Positions 1 to 11,838 of a stretch of DNA of 64,000 nt are shown in pieces. How positions within the stretch are numbered: the first letter of the stretch is position 1; the number at the start of each line of letters is the position of its first letter. Origin of the DNA: Theocolax elegans (Eukaryota > Arthropoda > Insecta > Hymenoptera > Cerocephalidae); the NCBI GenBank assembly GCA_026168455.1, contig CM047427.1, positions 11,499,505 to 11,563,504 on the forward strand, given 5' to 3'. The notes beneath the pieces were generated by a model that saw nothing but the letters and a program-made list of their open reading frames with translations, had not been told where the DNA came from and made no database searches. The translations under genes and the position numbers were made by a program.

Positions 1-47
1 GACATAATTAGAATTAATAAAGTATCCCAATGAAAGACACTTTCTCC

Positions 48-765
48 TCATGTTTTTAACGCTCTAAAACGCATTCGAGTGCTATCAATAAGTGTGCGTA
101 ATTCATTTGTTGGGTTTTTTAACATTAGCGGCAGTTCAAACAATGCAATAGCATGACTTTTTACTATCAACCTTTTATTTTCAAATCGTTCATTTAGTAA
201 GTCCCAAGCAATCGTATAGTTTGTGTTGGTTGTTTCTAATGATCTAATAACTATGTCTGCAGCTCCCGTAAACTGCGTTTTAAGTAATTTAATTTTTGAC
301 TTCGAGCAAATTCGTGTCATGAACTAACGACTTAAATGTGTCACTAAACTCTAGCCATTGGTCATAAGCACCGTTAAAAGGTTTTAATTCTATTCTAGGC
401 AAGCACATATTAAATTGATTATTGCTAACGGATTCATTTGTATTCGCATTATTTTGACCATTTGTTGTATTATTTGTGTAATTCTTATTGTTTAGCAAAT
501 TACGCGCATAACATATTTCACGAAAGTATGATGCTTCGAAATCTTCTAATTCCGTATTATCTTCTTCTAATACATCGTCTAATTCTGATTGAATGTTCTC
601 AAACCGTTCTACTATATCTTCTAATGATTCTAAACGTGCATTAATTTGTTCATATTCGATTTGATTTTCGACACTATGTTTAAATTTTTTAAATCGCGTT
701 AGTCGTGTTTTTAATAAACCGCGTACTTTCTTCAATTTAAAAATCCTCTTTTCATGCGCAGCCAT
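48..765 (-). pseudogene. BEL/Pao retrotransposon gag fragment (DUF1759-like)
   Basis: Two overlapping minus-strand reading frames (765-289, then 320-48) together look like the N-terminal gag-like part of a BEL/Pao LTR retrotransposon. The first starts MAAHEKRIFKLKKVRGLL, has a charged, coiled-coil-like stretch rich in E, L and N, then LPRIELKPFNGAYDQWLEF, the typical start of the DUF1759 domain. The second continues that domain with IVIRSLETTNTNYTIAWDLL and RLIVKSHAIALFELP. The frame breaks near position 300, so it cannot make one protein as written. The remainder of pol would lie beyond the left edge. Family assignment rests on remembered motif similarity; the break could be decay or a sequencing indel. 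Confidence 0.75.
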
Positions 766-1036
766 TATTACAATAAATTAAGTTAGAGAAATCCAACGCA
801 ATTTTATAATTAATAACACTTTTATTGATTCGTATTTTTTATCACACTTTGAATTAATTTGCTCGAAACATACTGTTCTGATATTTCATGTATCACTTTG
901 TACTGATAAGAATACTTCAGTTGAATTTGTGTGGTCCGAGTATTTCGTATAATTCGAATATTTTGTATATTTTGAATAATTAATTCTCGTGTGAATGTAT
1001 CGTGTACTTTGATTTCATCCAGCTCGATGGACCATA

Positions 1037-1359
1037 TGTTACGACTCTTTTTACACAGTTCGTGTACATGAGTTCACTCTCTCTCGTTACTTTAGTAAGA
1101 AGTGAATTTGATTAGGTGAATAAAAATTGACACGTACATAAGTTGAATATAAGTGTTTATTTATTCGCGTTGAACTTGTAAGTAACTATACAAAGTTTCT
1201 TAACCTAACACAACTTCGCTGGGCGTTCACATATTTTTCGTATATTTACAAAAGTTTTCTATTAGCTAGAATGTGTTAATAAGGTAGTGACATTTTAAAG
1301 AAAGATGTGTACCTTTGAAGGTGGCAGGGGAACAAGGGTGACCGTTAGGACGGACAACA
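1037..1359 (-). repeat. Candidate BEL/Pao 5' LTR
   Basis: Upstream of the minus-strand gag, a block of about 320 bp starts (minus strand) TGTTGTCCGTCC and ends AGAGTCGTAACA, i.e. TGT...ACA termini. It is followed by TATGGTCCATCGAGCTGG, the sort of sequence seen at BEL leader/primer-binding regions. No second LTR lies in the window to confirm the borders. 766-1036 would be the leader; nothing else is recognisable there. Confidence 0.4.
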
Positions 1360-2293
1360 ATTAATCGGTTCATGCATTAGTCGGCACGTTTACCGAGGTG
1401 CGTTGGCTGTAAACTATATTATTTTATGATAGGTTCAGAAAACCTTAAATATGCTCGAATGTTTATTTATTTTACAATAACGCGTGATGATTGTTACTTC
1501 AATCTAATCCTTTTATGATTATTGTAGATATTTGACCGAACTATTTTGACAGTGATAATTCCAAATGTTTATGCGGGTCCAAACACGAATTAACCGATGA
1601 ATAGCATATTTCTACAAGAGTTTAAACCTTAGAAAATATTCTTTTATGAGTATTGCCTTAACTGTACATTTTTCATAATGATTGTACCTAAGTATTTTAA
1701 TATAATAAACCAACGTATGTAATTAAACACGTAGCATTTGCGTACAACTGAACAATAAGCAACATGCTCTATCATCTGAAAAAGCAGCACCTGCTATTTT
1801 TTAAACTTTCTAAGCAAAGTAATACACAAAAGAAAATACCAAACGAGAATGACGACGCAGTCTCACATAAAAAAACAAAACAAATGTAAGTAACACGAAC
1901 TTTTTTCTTATAAAACCTAGAAATCAAATAATATGATAAAACTCTGTAATAGAAATATAAATATTAATTTAAATAATCACAGTATTTACAAACTTTAAAT
2001 AAAAACGATTTTTATAACAAAAATAATATCATTTCAAAGTATGTTTAAATCTGCACATTGAGAGGTTATTGACAAAGTCAACATTTACCATGCATCAGAA
2101 TTGCAGACTGTGCTATGACGTTTTTTTTTAATTTTTTAGTATTAGATTAATGATCACTAAATATTACGAAAACAGCACTGCATTATTTATGTAAAGTTTC
2201 AACATGATCATGTTATAAATTTCAAAACAATTTTTCTCGGTAACGAATCAATATATCATCTAAAATAATTTTACAAAAATAATTGATTATTCA
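1360..2293. other. AT-rich spacer, nothing recognised
   Basis: No long reading frame, RNA gene or repeat pair was recognised. Short poly-A/T runs only. Confidence 0.5.
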
Positions 2294-2542
2294 CACCGAG
2301 AAATTCTTGGGGTACCCGATGTCCAACTACATTATTCGTGCATTCGTACGATGTTTAGGACGGCTGTCGTCCCAAAATGGTATAAGAACTGTTCAAAAGT
2401 GGCGCTGTAGTCGCAAAACAAAACACTTTTTCGTCATTTAGGATAGCAGAGCTCCCAAAACTAGGAGAGCTGCTGTACTAAAGGTAATTACTGTATTTGT
2501 CCTTCACATAAGTACAGAGGGTGCGCCATGAATTTCTCGGTG
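2294..2542. mobile_element. Short MITE with 13-bp perfect TIRs
   Basis: A 249 bp element starts CACCGAGAAATTC and ends with its exact reverse complement GAATTTCTCGGTG. It is more GC-rich than its flanks, has no coding capacity, and fits a miniature inverted-repeat element of a DNA transposon. The target-site duplication is not clear, so the superfamily is open. Confidence 0.7.
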
Positions 2543-2654
2543 CATGTATTTATGAAAAGCATTATTTTCATGAAATTTATTAATGAAATTTCTTTAAAAT
2601 ATTAAAGAAATGTTTTATATCAGTCTATCATTCGCTTCAATGATCACCTCTTAT

Positions 2655-3990
2655 ATATTATTGTAGAAAGAGGTTCTAAGTCAGAAAAAATTTCTGCTAC
2701 AAGTTTATTTATGCTACCGTTATCAGTTGTAGAATTTAAAGGCTTTACTGCACTATTGAAACTATTGACTTCAGATTACAAGGCACCATAAAAAAACAAT
2801 TACTCCACAACTTGAAGCACGATATTCAATGATGGTAAACAGATTGATTAGTATTTTGAAAAACTTGTCTTTCTATTGCATCACTGCAGATAACTGGACC
2901 GTTTGTACGAACCAAACTTATATTCGCCTAACGATTCACTATTTAACTGATTATATAAAAATGAAAAGTGGCACTCTATGATCGCCACACTGCAGACTAT
3001 TTAAGAAAATCAATTATGGATGTGTTTGAACAATTCAAGATACTGATAAAATAACAGCAATGGCGATAGATGGTGAAGCTGCAATTAAAAAAGCGTACAT
3101 TAATATTGTAGGTAAAGACAAACATCTTATTTGCATTGCGCACGTTCTAGCTCACCTTCTGCCTGACTCATTAAAAAACCTGCAGGAACTGTCATATAGA
3201 GAAAGTTAAATCCATTGTGACACTGATCCGAAGAAGCAATCCTGCCTCAAAAAAATTAATGGAATTGCAGGTTAAAGATGGAGTAGCGGAAGGAAGCTCT
3301 TTAAACCTTTCCAACACTTTAGACTTTGAAAGTTGATTCGTTAGAAAGGTATTTACAACTGGAGAAGTATTTTTACGTTACCATGGCTGAATGTGAACAT
3401 CCAGTAGATTTGCTCATAAGAGAAGAGTTAAAAATATTAAAGGACGTCATGCCTGTTATGAAATCTGTAACAACTGTTATTACAGAAATAAGTGGCGATA
3501 AGTACTCCACAGCAAGTATTATAATCCTTATTATTCATTGTATAGAAAAAAATTAAAAATATTGATGTTATTACTGAAGTCGGTAAAAAATTTAAATCAA
3601 AATTACAAAATGAAATTTTGGACTGATTTAAAAATTTTGAGCAAAGTCCTTTATTGTCAGTATCCACGTTATTAGATCCTCATTTTTTAGAGATGCAGTT
3701 GCAGTATTCGGAGCTATAAATTGAATCAATAAAACAGTTAAGAATCCATAACCTCATCAATATTCAAAGGCATTGCCATCGAGTGCAGAAAATTTTCATA
3801 ATATTTGGGATTATCACGAAGCCATTTTAAAAACTTCTATAAATAATCAAAAAGCTTCAATCGAAAGAAACTTAGCATTCGACCAATATTTGAAATCACC
3901 TGCAATTTCTAGAAAAGACTAGCTTTTTAGCGTTAAGTAAATTGGCTTTTGAAAAATTTTTTCAAAGGTTGGAAACACTAAACCGGACAG
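2655..3990 (+). pseudogene. hAT-family transposase remnant (ZBED-like)
   Basis: Fragments spread over three frames resemble hAT (Activator-type) transposases. In order: SFYCITADNWTVCTNQTYIR (the conserved D-W-T region), ITAMAIDGEAAIKKAY, HLICIAHVLAHLLPDSLKN (the C/H-rich region before the tryptophan-containing motif), then the longest open piece at 3326-3556 with LERYLQLEKYFYVT and ITEISGDKYSTASIIILIIH. The last motif is very typical of ZBED/hAT proteins. Many stops and frameshifts show it is dead. TIRs were not identified; the MITE just upstream is separate. Confidence 0.75.
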
Positions 3991-4845
3991 AAGAAACAGA
4001 CTGACTGGTAAACATTTAAACATATTGTTATTTCTAAGTTTTTTCTCTTTGGAGGAACGGTTCACACCCTAACATTCTAAATTCCAAAATAATTAATCGT
4101 ACTATTGAGTTTATTATGTTTTATTTCTTTATTGGAATGTATGTTACAAATGTATGTTTGCTTTTATGAAGTAATAAAATCCACTGTCCACCATTCATTG
4201 CATTATTTTTTTGTTAGTTTATCCTGTTCAATACTTAGTTTTTTAAGTGGATGAAAAAAATTACTATTTTCATTTGGAGTATATATATATATATATATTA
4301 GATAAGTCATGTTTTATATACCTTAATTGTTTATGAATATTTATCAGATACAAATGTAAACGATAACAAGAAGAGTAATTTAAAATGCTTCAAGACAGTA
4401 AATATGTGCAAAACGCAGTTAATACTCTGCGACGGCTTGTTATAGACTTTGGACTGAGCATGCACTCTTTTTGTATTCAAGTATATTTTACTAATGCATC
4501 AAAGTTGTTAAATAAATCTTTGTAGATTTATTTTAATATTAAAGTTGTATTAAAGTATTAAATAAATCTTCTAAAAAAATTTTTGAATTATAAATTTTAT
4601 TATTAATTTCATTTTTCCAATTTCACTATACAATAATAAATGTAAATGATATAAAAATATAAAAATTAATTTTTATATTTTTTTAAGTATTTTTTTTTAA
4701 CTATTAATTTACTATATCAGTTGAAAATTAACATATACCGATTATCCAAATTTGTTTAAAAATAATCGATTATGGAATATCGATTAGAATTAAAACTTAA
4801 TTTTATCGCCACGATTATTTTTTAATGAACCGTGGACTGTTGTGG
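3991..4845. other. AT-rich spacer with short AT microsatellite
   Basis: Holds a short (AT)n run near 4279-4299 and degenerate hAT-like or anonymous sequence. No gene seen. Confidence 0.5.
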
Positions 4846-5640
4846 CAGCAGACGTAATGGAGCTTTCACGTAGCAAAAGTCAATACAAATACATAGTTGT
4901 ATTTCAAGACTTATTTAGAAGGCGGATAGGGCTCAAACTATTATGTACGGCGACTGGTAAGTTGGTGTTAAAAGCATTTCAGGAATTCGTACTCTTCCGT
5001 TGGGAAACATAAGATTCACTAATAACAGATAATGGGACTGAGTTCATTAACGACACAATTTCGCGAATGCTAGAAGAATGTGGCATAAAACATTTCAGAG
5101 CCCCTTCTTACCGGCTACGAGATAATCCGGTCGAGAGAACTAATAGGACGCTAAAAACGATGATTGCGTTGTTTGTTGTTTCGGATTATTGTGGATAGGG
5201 TACACACTTGTATGAATTTCGCCATGGAATAAACATGGCAATGCAGTCAAATACAAGTCTTTCCCGCGTTCTTAAACTTTGGGCGTCAGACACAACCTAT
5301 GAAGAGTCTCCGCAGGGAAATGGAGAAAACAGGACTTTAAGCTCCTGGACGATTCCGAAGTACGGCCACATTAACGAGGAGAAAATACCTACAATAGAAA
5401 CAGACGCATTGCCTCGTTTCATGTGGGCGATCTAGTCGTGAGAAAGTGACGTACGCTTTTCCAAGGTACGAAAGACATTTTTGGTAAACTGGTACCAAAG
5501 TATGACAGACCTTTTGAAATTAAAGAAGTACACTCTCCAATAGTTCTGAGGCTATAAGAGTCATGTCGGAAACGGACCGAGGTACACATATTCAATGTGA
5601 AGATATCTACCACCTCGGGTAGCCACGTAAAGCGGTAGTA
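4846..5640 (+). pseudogene. Gypsy-type LTR retrotransposon integrase remnant
   Basis: A decayed integrase core of Ty3/Gypsy type. A first-aspartate region around ADVMELSRSKSQYKYIVV is followed by TDNGTEFINDTISRML (second catalytic D) and PSYRLRDNPVERTNRTLKTM (the catalytic-E region). C-terminal sequence after an in-frame stop resembles the integrase/chromodomain linker (DALPRFMWA, then LVNWYQSMTDLL in another frame). Stops and frameshifts prevent function. From about 5034 rightward the sequence is repeated at 7903-9143. Confidence 0.8.
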
Positions 5641-6273
5641 CTGACCTATCAAATATTGACATTCAAACCAAAGTTTGCTGAAAAGCTGAGATAAAATAAA
5701 TGCATTTTAAAAAAAAGTAAGTGCAAATCCGTTATAATGGAGCAGAGTTATAGCCGAATTAAGAATTTGAAGAAATTTAGCTTAAAAAAATCAATAAAAT
5801 TTGTACTGCTCAATTTTTGTTTAAAATTGTTTCTAATTCTTAATTTAGTTATAACTCTACTTCATTTTAACGGATTTGAACGTACTTGTTTTTAAAATGT
5901 ATCTATTTTATCTCAGCTTTTCAGTAAACTTTGGTTTGAATGTTAATATTTGATAGGTCAGAAGTTATAAGCGTTTAAAGTGAAGTCTCTTTTTTTAGAC
6001 ATTTTGCTTTAACAGCGTATAACTTTTGAAAAAACGATTGTTAGAGTCAGCGGCTTTGGCTTTTTTCATATTTTTATATTTGAAAACATATACTACAAGC
6101 TGGGCACGATCCGTTTCCCAAACATATGAGGGTCTCCTTGTTAGCCTTTTTGGGTGGTCAGTTCGTAGGAAGGGTAGAAGTTGAGAATGACATCTTCCTT
6201 TTCTCTCTTACGTATATTGATGTTTATTAAGCAAGAGTAACAAAGAGAAAACATCGCCATCTGGCAACCCTGA
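5034..6273 (+). repeat. 1.24 kb direct repeat, copy 1 (Gypsy integrase tail plus fold-back)
   Basis: Nearly identical to 7903-9143, differing mainly by single-base indels in homopolymers. Contains the integrase tail, a fold-back MITE (5639-5963) and a segment ending in CATCTGGCAACCCTGA. The right part includes CGATCCGTTTCCCAAACATA, related to the ends of MITEs found in OBP introns. Confidence 0.9.
5639..5963. mobile_element. Fold-back MITE with about 70-bp arms
   Basis: The left arm starts ACTGACCTATCAAATATTGA and includes GCTGAAAAGCTGAGATAAAA; the right arm is its inverted copy ending in AATATTTGATAGGTCAGA. A second inverted pair (GAGTTATAGCCGAATTAAG versus CTTAATTTAGTTATAACTC) lies inside. 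Non-coding palindromic element, copied again at about 8507-8827. Confidence 0.7.
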
Positions 6274-6645
6274 GATTGTGCCTTTCTTTCAACTCGGCTT
6301 TCCCGAGAGAAGTGAAGTCTACGACGAATGGAGTACTTCATTTAATATAATAATAAGTCACGGTAATTGTAAACCGTCGGAACCTTTGGTATGTCAAGAA
6401 ACAATCGACAGCACTTGTTTATTTCATTACGAGTGTTGACTCCCGATACTTCCACCCTCGCGAATAGAACATTGTCGCGGAAATGGCCTGGATGGCCATC
6501 TTGTAATTAATAACTAAAATAAATGTTTATGTTCTTATTTTAATACTTTCGCATTGTTATTGAGTCTTTCCGCTCCCGAAAAAAAATTTATATTTAGTTT
6601 AAATCTCGTTCGAGATAAGGATTATTGCCCAAATCCTCCGTACCG
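6274..6645. other. Spacer, nothing certain
   Basis: Possible retrotransposon LTR or 3' region remnant (GAGTGTTGACTCCCGATACT) but no partner copy to test it. Confidence 0.4.
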
Positions 6646-6647
6646 TA

Positions 6648-7642
6648 CACTGAGAGAAGTAATTCTTTAAGTGAAATACACCGATTCATTTGAGAAATTA
6701 AAAAAAGAAGTTTGATTCAAAGACATTAATATTTATTGTAAAAATACTGTCGATAGAGTATAAGTACACGTGTAATTTAAATCAAATGTATTCACTTCTT
6801 TGGTTGAAATGCATATATCTTAATAGTTAAGAAATAGATATTGAAAACTTAGAAGTAATTTTTTCGTATTAAGTAAATTTATTTCTTTGCATTGAATAAT
6901 CTTGAATTCATAATTACATGCAATTATACGAAATAATATATATGTCTTTTGTTTAATTATTAACGTTTAAATAATAGATTAAAAATATTAATCTGCGGAT
7001 CCAGACAAACTAGCGGCATAACCACCTCTGTGCGCGCGCATGTGTATTGTTTATAAGCAAGGTTAGCGTGCCGATAAATAAAGTCGCGCGGCGTGTGCCT
7101 GAGGTGTTTGTCTACATCAGAAATTTCGTCTCGTGCCTCGCGCTGTTTTTGCGTACAAAATTGCTTTATGTGCCGCCGTCCTATTACATGGTTCGACTAT
7201 GGATGAATTATTGAAAGAGTAGGATCTACCACATTTGATTACGCTATTTAAAAGTAGACAAAAAGTTCTTTTATGTATACTTTATAATATACGTACATAA
7301 CCTCGTACGCTTCTAACCTCACTTTTCACACAATTTTCACGTCACTCAGATTAATGTAACTCACATTTGCAACAAGTTGATTGTGAGTAATAATAATAAT
7401 TTTAATCTTAAAATAATGCAATATTGACTGCTAGTAATAATTTAGAACGATCGTGCAAAACAAATGTTCTAGTATTGTTAAAAGAGTACTTCTTGTAACC
7501 AATGAACGTACGTCTTAACTAAAGAAATATTCGTTTTAGCCAAGTCGTACTATCTAAACAAATATTTTTTTATCCCAAAGCAATATTCATTTGCTTCATA
7601 ATCAAATCCCAGTGTCTTTGTGTCAAAGAATTACTCTCAGTG
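6648..7642. mobile_element. Non-autonomous TIR element, possibly Tc1/mariner-like (TA flanks)
   Basis: The left end CACTGAGAGAAGTAATTCTT and inverted right end AAGAATTACTCTCAGTG match apart from a short indel, and the element is flanked by TA on both sides (6646-6647, 7643-7644). The interior has no transposase; it is AT-rich with one GC-richer stretch near 7010-7160. TA duplication plus TIRs suggests a Tc1/mariner-type deletion derivative. Confidence 0.6.
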
Positions 7643-7902
7643 TACGTCCCAGCGAACTTGTCTTAGCGACAACTTGCCGGCATCTTCGCGGAAAATAAAT
7701 AAATTGTGCACGCGATACAGGGCAGGCGGCCCAACGATTATAATCAATATTAATAATAATTGTTATTATTTGAATTAATGCGGGTTCGCGATTACCACGT
7801 CAGAGTTTTTAAAAAATTATTAACATGCAACTTTGAATAGTGAAATATTATTCAATTACCCTTAGTATTCTGCATTTGGATTTTCATAAAATACTAGATT
7901 TT
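7643..7902. other. Spacer, nothing recognised
   Basis: Low-complexity AATAAT stretch near 7745-7775; no gene or repeat border recognised. Confidence 0.4.
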
Positions 7903-9143
7903 GGGACTGAGTTCATTAACGACACAATTTCGCGAATGCTAGAAGAATGTGGCATAAAACATTTCAGAGCCCCTTCTTACCGGCTACGAGATAATCCGGT
8001 CGAGAGAACTAATAGGACGCTAAAAACGATGATTGCGTTGTTTGTTGTTTCGGATTATTGTGGATAGGGTACACACTTGTATGAATTTCGCCATGGAATA
8101 AACATGGCAATGCAGTCAAATACAAGTCTTTCCCGCGTTCTTAAACTTTGGGCGTCAGACACAACCTATGAAGAGTCTCCGCAGGGAAATGGAGAAAACA
8201 GGACTTTAAGCTCCTGGACGATTCCGAAGTACGGCCACATTAACGAGGAGAAAATACCTACAATAGAAACAGACGCATTGCCTCGTTTCATGTGGGCGAT
8301 CTAGTCGTGAGAAAGTGACGTACGCTTTTCCAAGGTACGAAAGACATTTTGGTAACTGGTACCAAAGTATGACAGACCTTTTGAAATTAAAGAAGTACAC
8401 TCTCCAATAGTTCTGAGGCTATAAGAGTCATGTCGGAAACGGACCGAGGTACACATATTCAATGTGAAGATATCTACCACCTCGGGTAGCCACGTAAGCG
8501 GTAGTACTGACCTATCAAATATTGACATTCAAAACCAAAGTTTGCTGAAAAGCTGAGATAAAATAAATGCATTTTAAAAAAAAGTAAGTGCAAATCCGTT
8601 ATAATGGAGCAGAGTTATAGCCGAATTAAGAATTTGAAGAAATTTAGCTTAAAAAAATCAATAAAATTTGTACTGCTCAATTTTTGTTTAAAATTGTTTC
8701 TAATTCTTAATTTAGTTATAACTCTACTTCATTTTAACGGATTTGAACGTACTTGTTTTTAAAATGTATCTATTTTATCTCAGCTTTTCAGTAAACTTTG
8801 GTTTGAATGTTAATATTTGATAGGTCAGAAGTTATAAGCGTTTAAAGTGAAGTCTCTTTTTTTTAGACATTTTGCTTTAACAGCGTATAACTTTTGAAAA
8901 AAACGATTGTTAGAGTCAGCGGCTTTGGCTTTTTTCATATTTTTTATATTTGAAAACATATACTACAAGCTGGGCACGATCCGTTTCCCAAACATATGAG
9001 GGTCTCCTTGTTAGCCTTTTTGGGTGGTCAGTTCGTAGGAAGGGTAGAAGTTGAGAATGACATCTTCCTTTTCTCTCTTACGTATATTGATGTTTATTAA
9101 GCAAGAGTAACAAAGAGAAAACATCGCCATCTGGCAACCCTGA
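7903..9143 (+). repeat. 1.24 kb direct repeat, copy 2 (Gypsy integrase tail plus fold-back)
   Basis: Second copy of 5034-6273. It begins abruptly inside the integrase core at GGGACTGAGTTCATTAACGA and ends at CTGGCAACCCTGA. The same in-frame stops are present, so it was copied after the integrase had already decayed. Confidence 0.9.
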
Positions 9144-9274
9144 TTGGACATAATACATTAAAAGAGCATTAATTCAGAAAATACTATAGAATTTATCGAC
9201 TTGTGATTAAAAATAATATCTATGTCTACAAGTTTTAAGTATATTTAAGATAGAAATATTGATAAATTTAAATT

Positions 9275-9510
9275 TGATGGAGTTGCGATTGGCCCTTAAG
9301 TCGAGTTCCCCCACCACTCAATATACCGTTGAAACACACGGTGTTTGTTGGAGGTCTTACTCTCTGCTCAGCTACCGATCTGGGTAGATCATACTCGGCG
9401 CATCCGCGATTTTTATTTACATGCTTGTAACTTTTATTTTCTTTTATTAAATTACGATCAAGTGAAGTGTAAGCAAGACGTGTTTTATTGCTGCCATCCC
9501 CAATCCTCCA
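9275..9510 (+). repeat. Copia element 5' LTR
   Basis: 236 bp block starting TGATGGAGTTGCGATTGGCC and ending CCCCAATCCTCCA, repeated in direct orientation at 10313-10548. The pair brackets Copia RNase H sequence, which identifies them as LTRs. Confidence 0.85.
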
Positions 9511-10312
9511 TCAGGTTATCGCCCCACCACCGCTTCCTTTTTGCGCGGGGAACTCAGAGGAAGTTTCTGTTTTTTCTTTTGGTAAGAGACGGGCATAACG
9601 AGGATGTCGGAAGAAGGAGAGAAGGCGACGAGCAGCATCACCAAGGGTAGGTGAAAACTCTTAATAAAGTAAAGTGAAAATCGATTTGATAGCGACGCGG
9701 TGAATCCGAATGAGGACGATTGGGAAATGATAAAAGGATTTTTTGGTATTTAAAGGGAAGTGTGTCCTCGGTTCTAAAATATACTGGTGCTACTGATGAT
9801 ATTCAGACCTATTCTGATGCAAGTTTTGCCGATTGTAAAATAGTTTGACAACTAGTGGTTTTGTAATTAAATTGGTTGGAGATGCGGTGTCTTGAAAGAC
9901 ACACAAGCAATCATATGTCGCATTATCTAACTGTCAAGCTGAGTATATGGCAATGAGCGAGGCGTGTCAATATAAAATTTCGTTGTTAAATTCTCTCAAA
10001 TTGATTCTAATTGATGATTTTAAACCTATGATTTTGTGGTGCGACAATAAGGCGGCTGGTGCAGCCAACCAAATGACAGGTAGCAATAAGTTGCGACATA
10101 TGATTGAAATTAAAGAGCATTATGTGAGAGAATGTGTTAAAATGGGTTTTGTTAAAGTGATATTTACGAAGCCGTTGGCTTTTGATTTACATAATAAACT
10201 AACCTTCAAGATAATGAATGGATAAAGAGATGGGTATATATTGGGCTTAATATGTGTGATTTGTGTTTCTTTCAGGAAACAGTAAGTGATTCCAGATCCT
10301 ATCGGGAGGGAG
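9511..10312 (+). pseudogene. Internally deleted Copia retrotransposon (RNase H tail)
   Basis: Between two LTRs only about 800 bp remain. Reading frames at 9791-10225 give the C-terminal RNase H of Copia pol: YSDASFADC, then THKQSYVALSNCQAEYMAMS, WCDNKAA, NQMTGSNKLRHMIEIKEHYV. These match the family's order. Gag, protease, integrase and reverse transcriptase are missing, and stops interrupt the rest. A purine-rich tract (ATCGGGAGGGAG) sits directly before the 3' LTR, as expected for the polypurine tract. Confidence 0.88.
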
Positions 10313-10548
10313 TGATGGAGTTGCGATCGGCCCTTAGGTCGAGTTCCCCCACCACTCAATATACCGTTGAAACACACGGTGTTTGTCGGAGGTCTTACTC
10401 TCTGCTCAGCTACCGATCTGGGTAGATCATACTCGGCGCATCCGCGATTTTTATTTACAGCTTGTAACTTTTATTTTCTTTTATTAAATTACGATCAAGT
10501 GAAGTGTAAGCAAGACGTGTTTTATTGCTGTCATCCCCAATCCTCCTA
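10313..10548 (+). repeat. Copia element 3' LTR
   Basis: Direct copy of the 5' LTR with a few substitutions and one indel (ATTTACAGCTTG versus ATTTACATGCTTG). The LTRs have diverged slightly, so insertion was not very recent. No clear target-site duplication was found. Confidence 0.85.
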
Positions 10549-11100
10549 TACATTATTTATAATAAAACCTATTTTTGTTAAGGACCAGTTCTTAAAACCA
10601 AAATTTAATATAGATGTAGATTATTGATAAAAGAAGAGCAATCAACTTTTAAAATTGCATTTATCAACATTGGCTTTTAGTTATGTTGAATTTTATATGA
10701 TATTCTACGTCAATAATGTAGGTCACAAGAGGGGGCAGGTTGGTAGGTGGGGTAGTTTTCAAATTATGTGTAGCTGTCGCAATGACGTATATTACATATC
10801 ACAATGTCACGTATGGTATAAGTGATAGAATTTGATATATAGCTAATATTTGTTATTGTTGATCGAAGTTAGTGAATCGTTCAGTGCTTGCCAAGGTAAG
10901 TTCATGCGTTTCTGCGCAATGAAAATAAAATTTTTCGTTTTTATATAAATTGTAATTAATGCGTGGAAAAATTATAGCATAATGTTTGACATAATAAACT
11001 TATACTGCAACAGTCCTGTTTGTAAAAATAACTTAACTAATAAATAAATAAATGGATAAAATCCGCGGTAAATAAGAATTATAAAATTTTTATCATATTA
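10549..11100. other. Spacer before pogo-like fragment
   Basis: Contains TTCAGTGCTTGCCAAGGTAA, which looks like an initiator plus splice donor and could be the 5' untranslated exon of the pogo-like element that follows. No coding frame. Confidence 0.35.
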
Positions 11101-11107
11101 TAAAAAT

Positions 11108-11287
11108 ATGGCGCGAAATTATGTAAGGAAGGTTTATTATGCAACTAAATCAAATGAAATATTATTGAAAACTGTTGAGGAAACAAAATATAATAGAATT
11201 CCTGTCAAAAATGTAGCAGCGCAGTATAGTGCACATCTAAGCGAAATTAGCACAGATAATGCTCAAAAGATTCTGATGTATACAAAA
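11108..11287 (+). pseudogene. psq/HTH N-terminus of a pogo/Tigger-like transposase
   Basis: A 60-residue frame starts MARNYVRKVYYATKSNEILL and continues VEETKYNRIPVKNVAAQYS, the shape of a psq-type helix-turn-helix domain found at the start of pogo/Tigger transposases. It ends in unrelated sequence after about 42 residues, so the DDE catalytic domain is absent. A related copy lies at 12492-12684. Confidence 0.5.
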
Positions 11288-11296
11288 TAATTAAGA

Positions 11297-11600
11297 AATC
11301 TGCGCACGCGCGAATTTCGCACACTAGTGCGTGAATAGTACATTTCGACACTAGTGCGAGTATTTGATTTTCTTCTCGTGTGGCGGTTTGCACCCGAGCG
11401 AAGCGTGGGCGAAGAGGTCACACGAGGAGGAAATCGACTTCTCACACAAGAATCGCACAGTACTTTTCGATACGACGTGTGAGAGACTCAATTTAACGCA
11501 CGCGTCTTTTTTTCGCGTGCGCGGAATCGAGCCTCACGCACGGAGTGTCGAAAAGTGGTATTTCGCATACGCTGCATAGGCACTCAAAATGGCATTTCGC
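11297..11600. repeat. CpG-rich block of about 300 bp
   Basis: GC- and CpG-dense sequence in an otherwise AT-rich region, with recurring motifs CGCACACTAGTGCG, TTTCGACACTAGTGCG and TTTTCGATACGACGTGTG, several of them partly palindromic. No reading frame that resembles a protein. Probably a non-coding repetitive element. Confidence 0.55.
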
Positions 11601-11614
11601 ACACAGTGTTTAAA

Positions 11615-11838
11615 AAAAAATATTAAACCACAATAACTCACTATAACGTCTCGAAATCCTGCAGAGAAAAATGAAATTTCCTGTACGCAGGTGCAAATAA
11701 CAAATTTAGTCTAAATCTTAACAATTAAAAATCAATTAATTTTTTGTGATTACAGCATAAATATCATATTTATATGATGCGATACCATGAGATCATGTCG
11801 GATTCCAGATTTGCATCATGACACGCATACACACACTT
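11615..11838 (+). repeat. Direct repeat of about 224 bp, copy 1
   Basis: Starts AAACCACAATAACTCACTAT, includes TCCTGTACGCAGGTGCAAAT and ends near GACACGCATACACACACTT. Copy 2 is at about 12977-13198. The intervening 1.1 kb holds a non-LTR 3' end and a pogo-like copy. Confidence 0.85.

Noticed and set aside
9345..9650. Plus-strand frame across the Copia 5' LTR
   Set aside because: The LTR is non-coding; the same frame appears in the 3' LTR only because the sequence is repeated.
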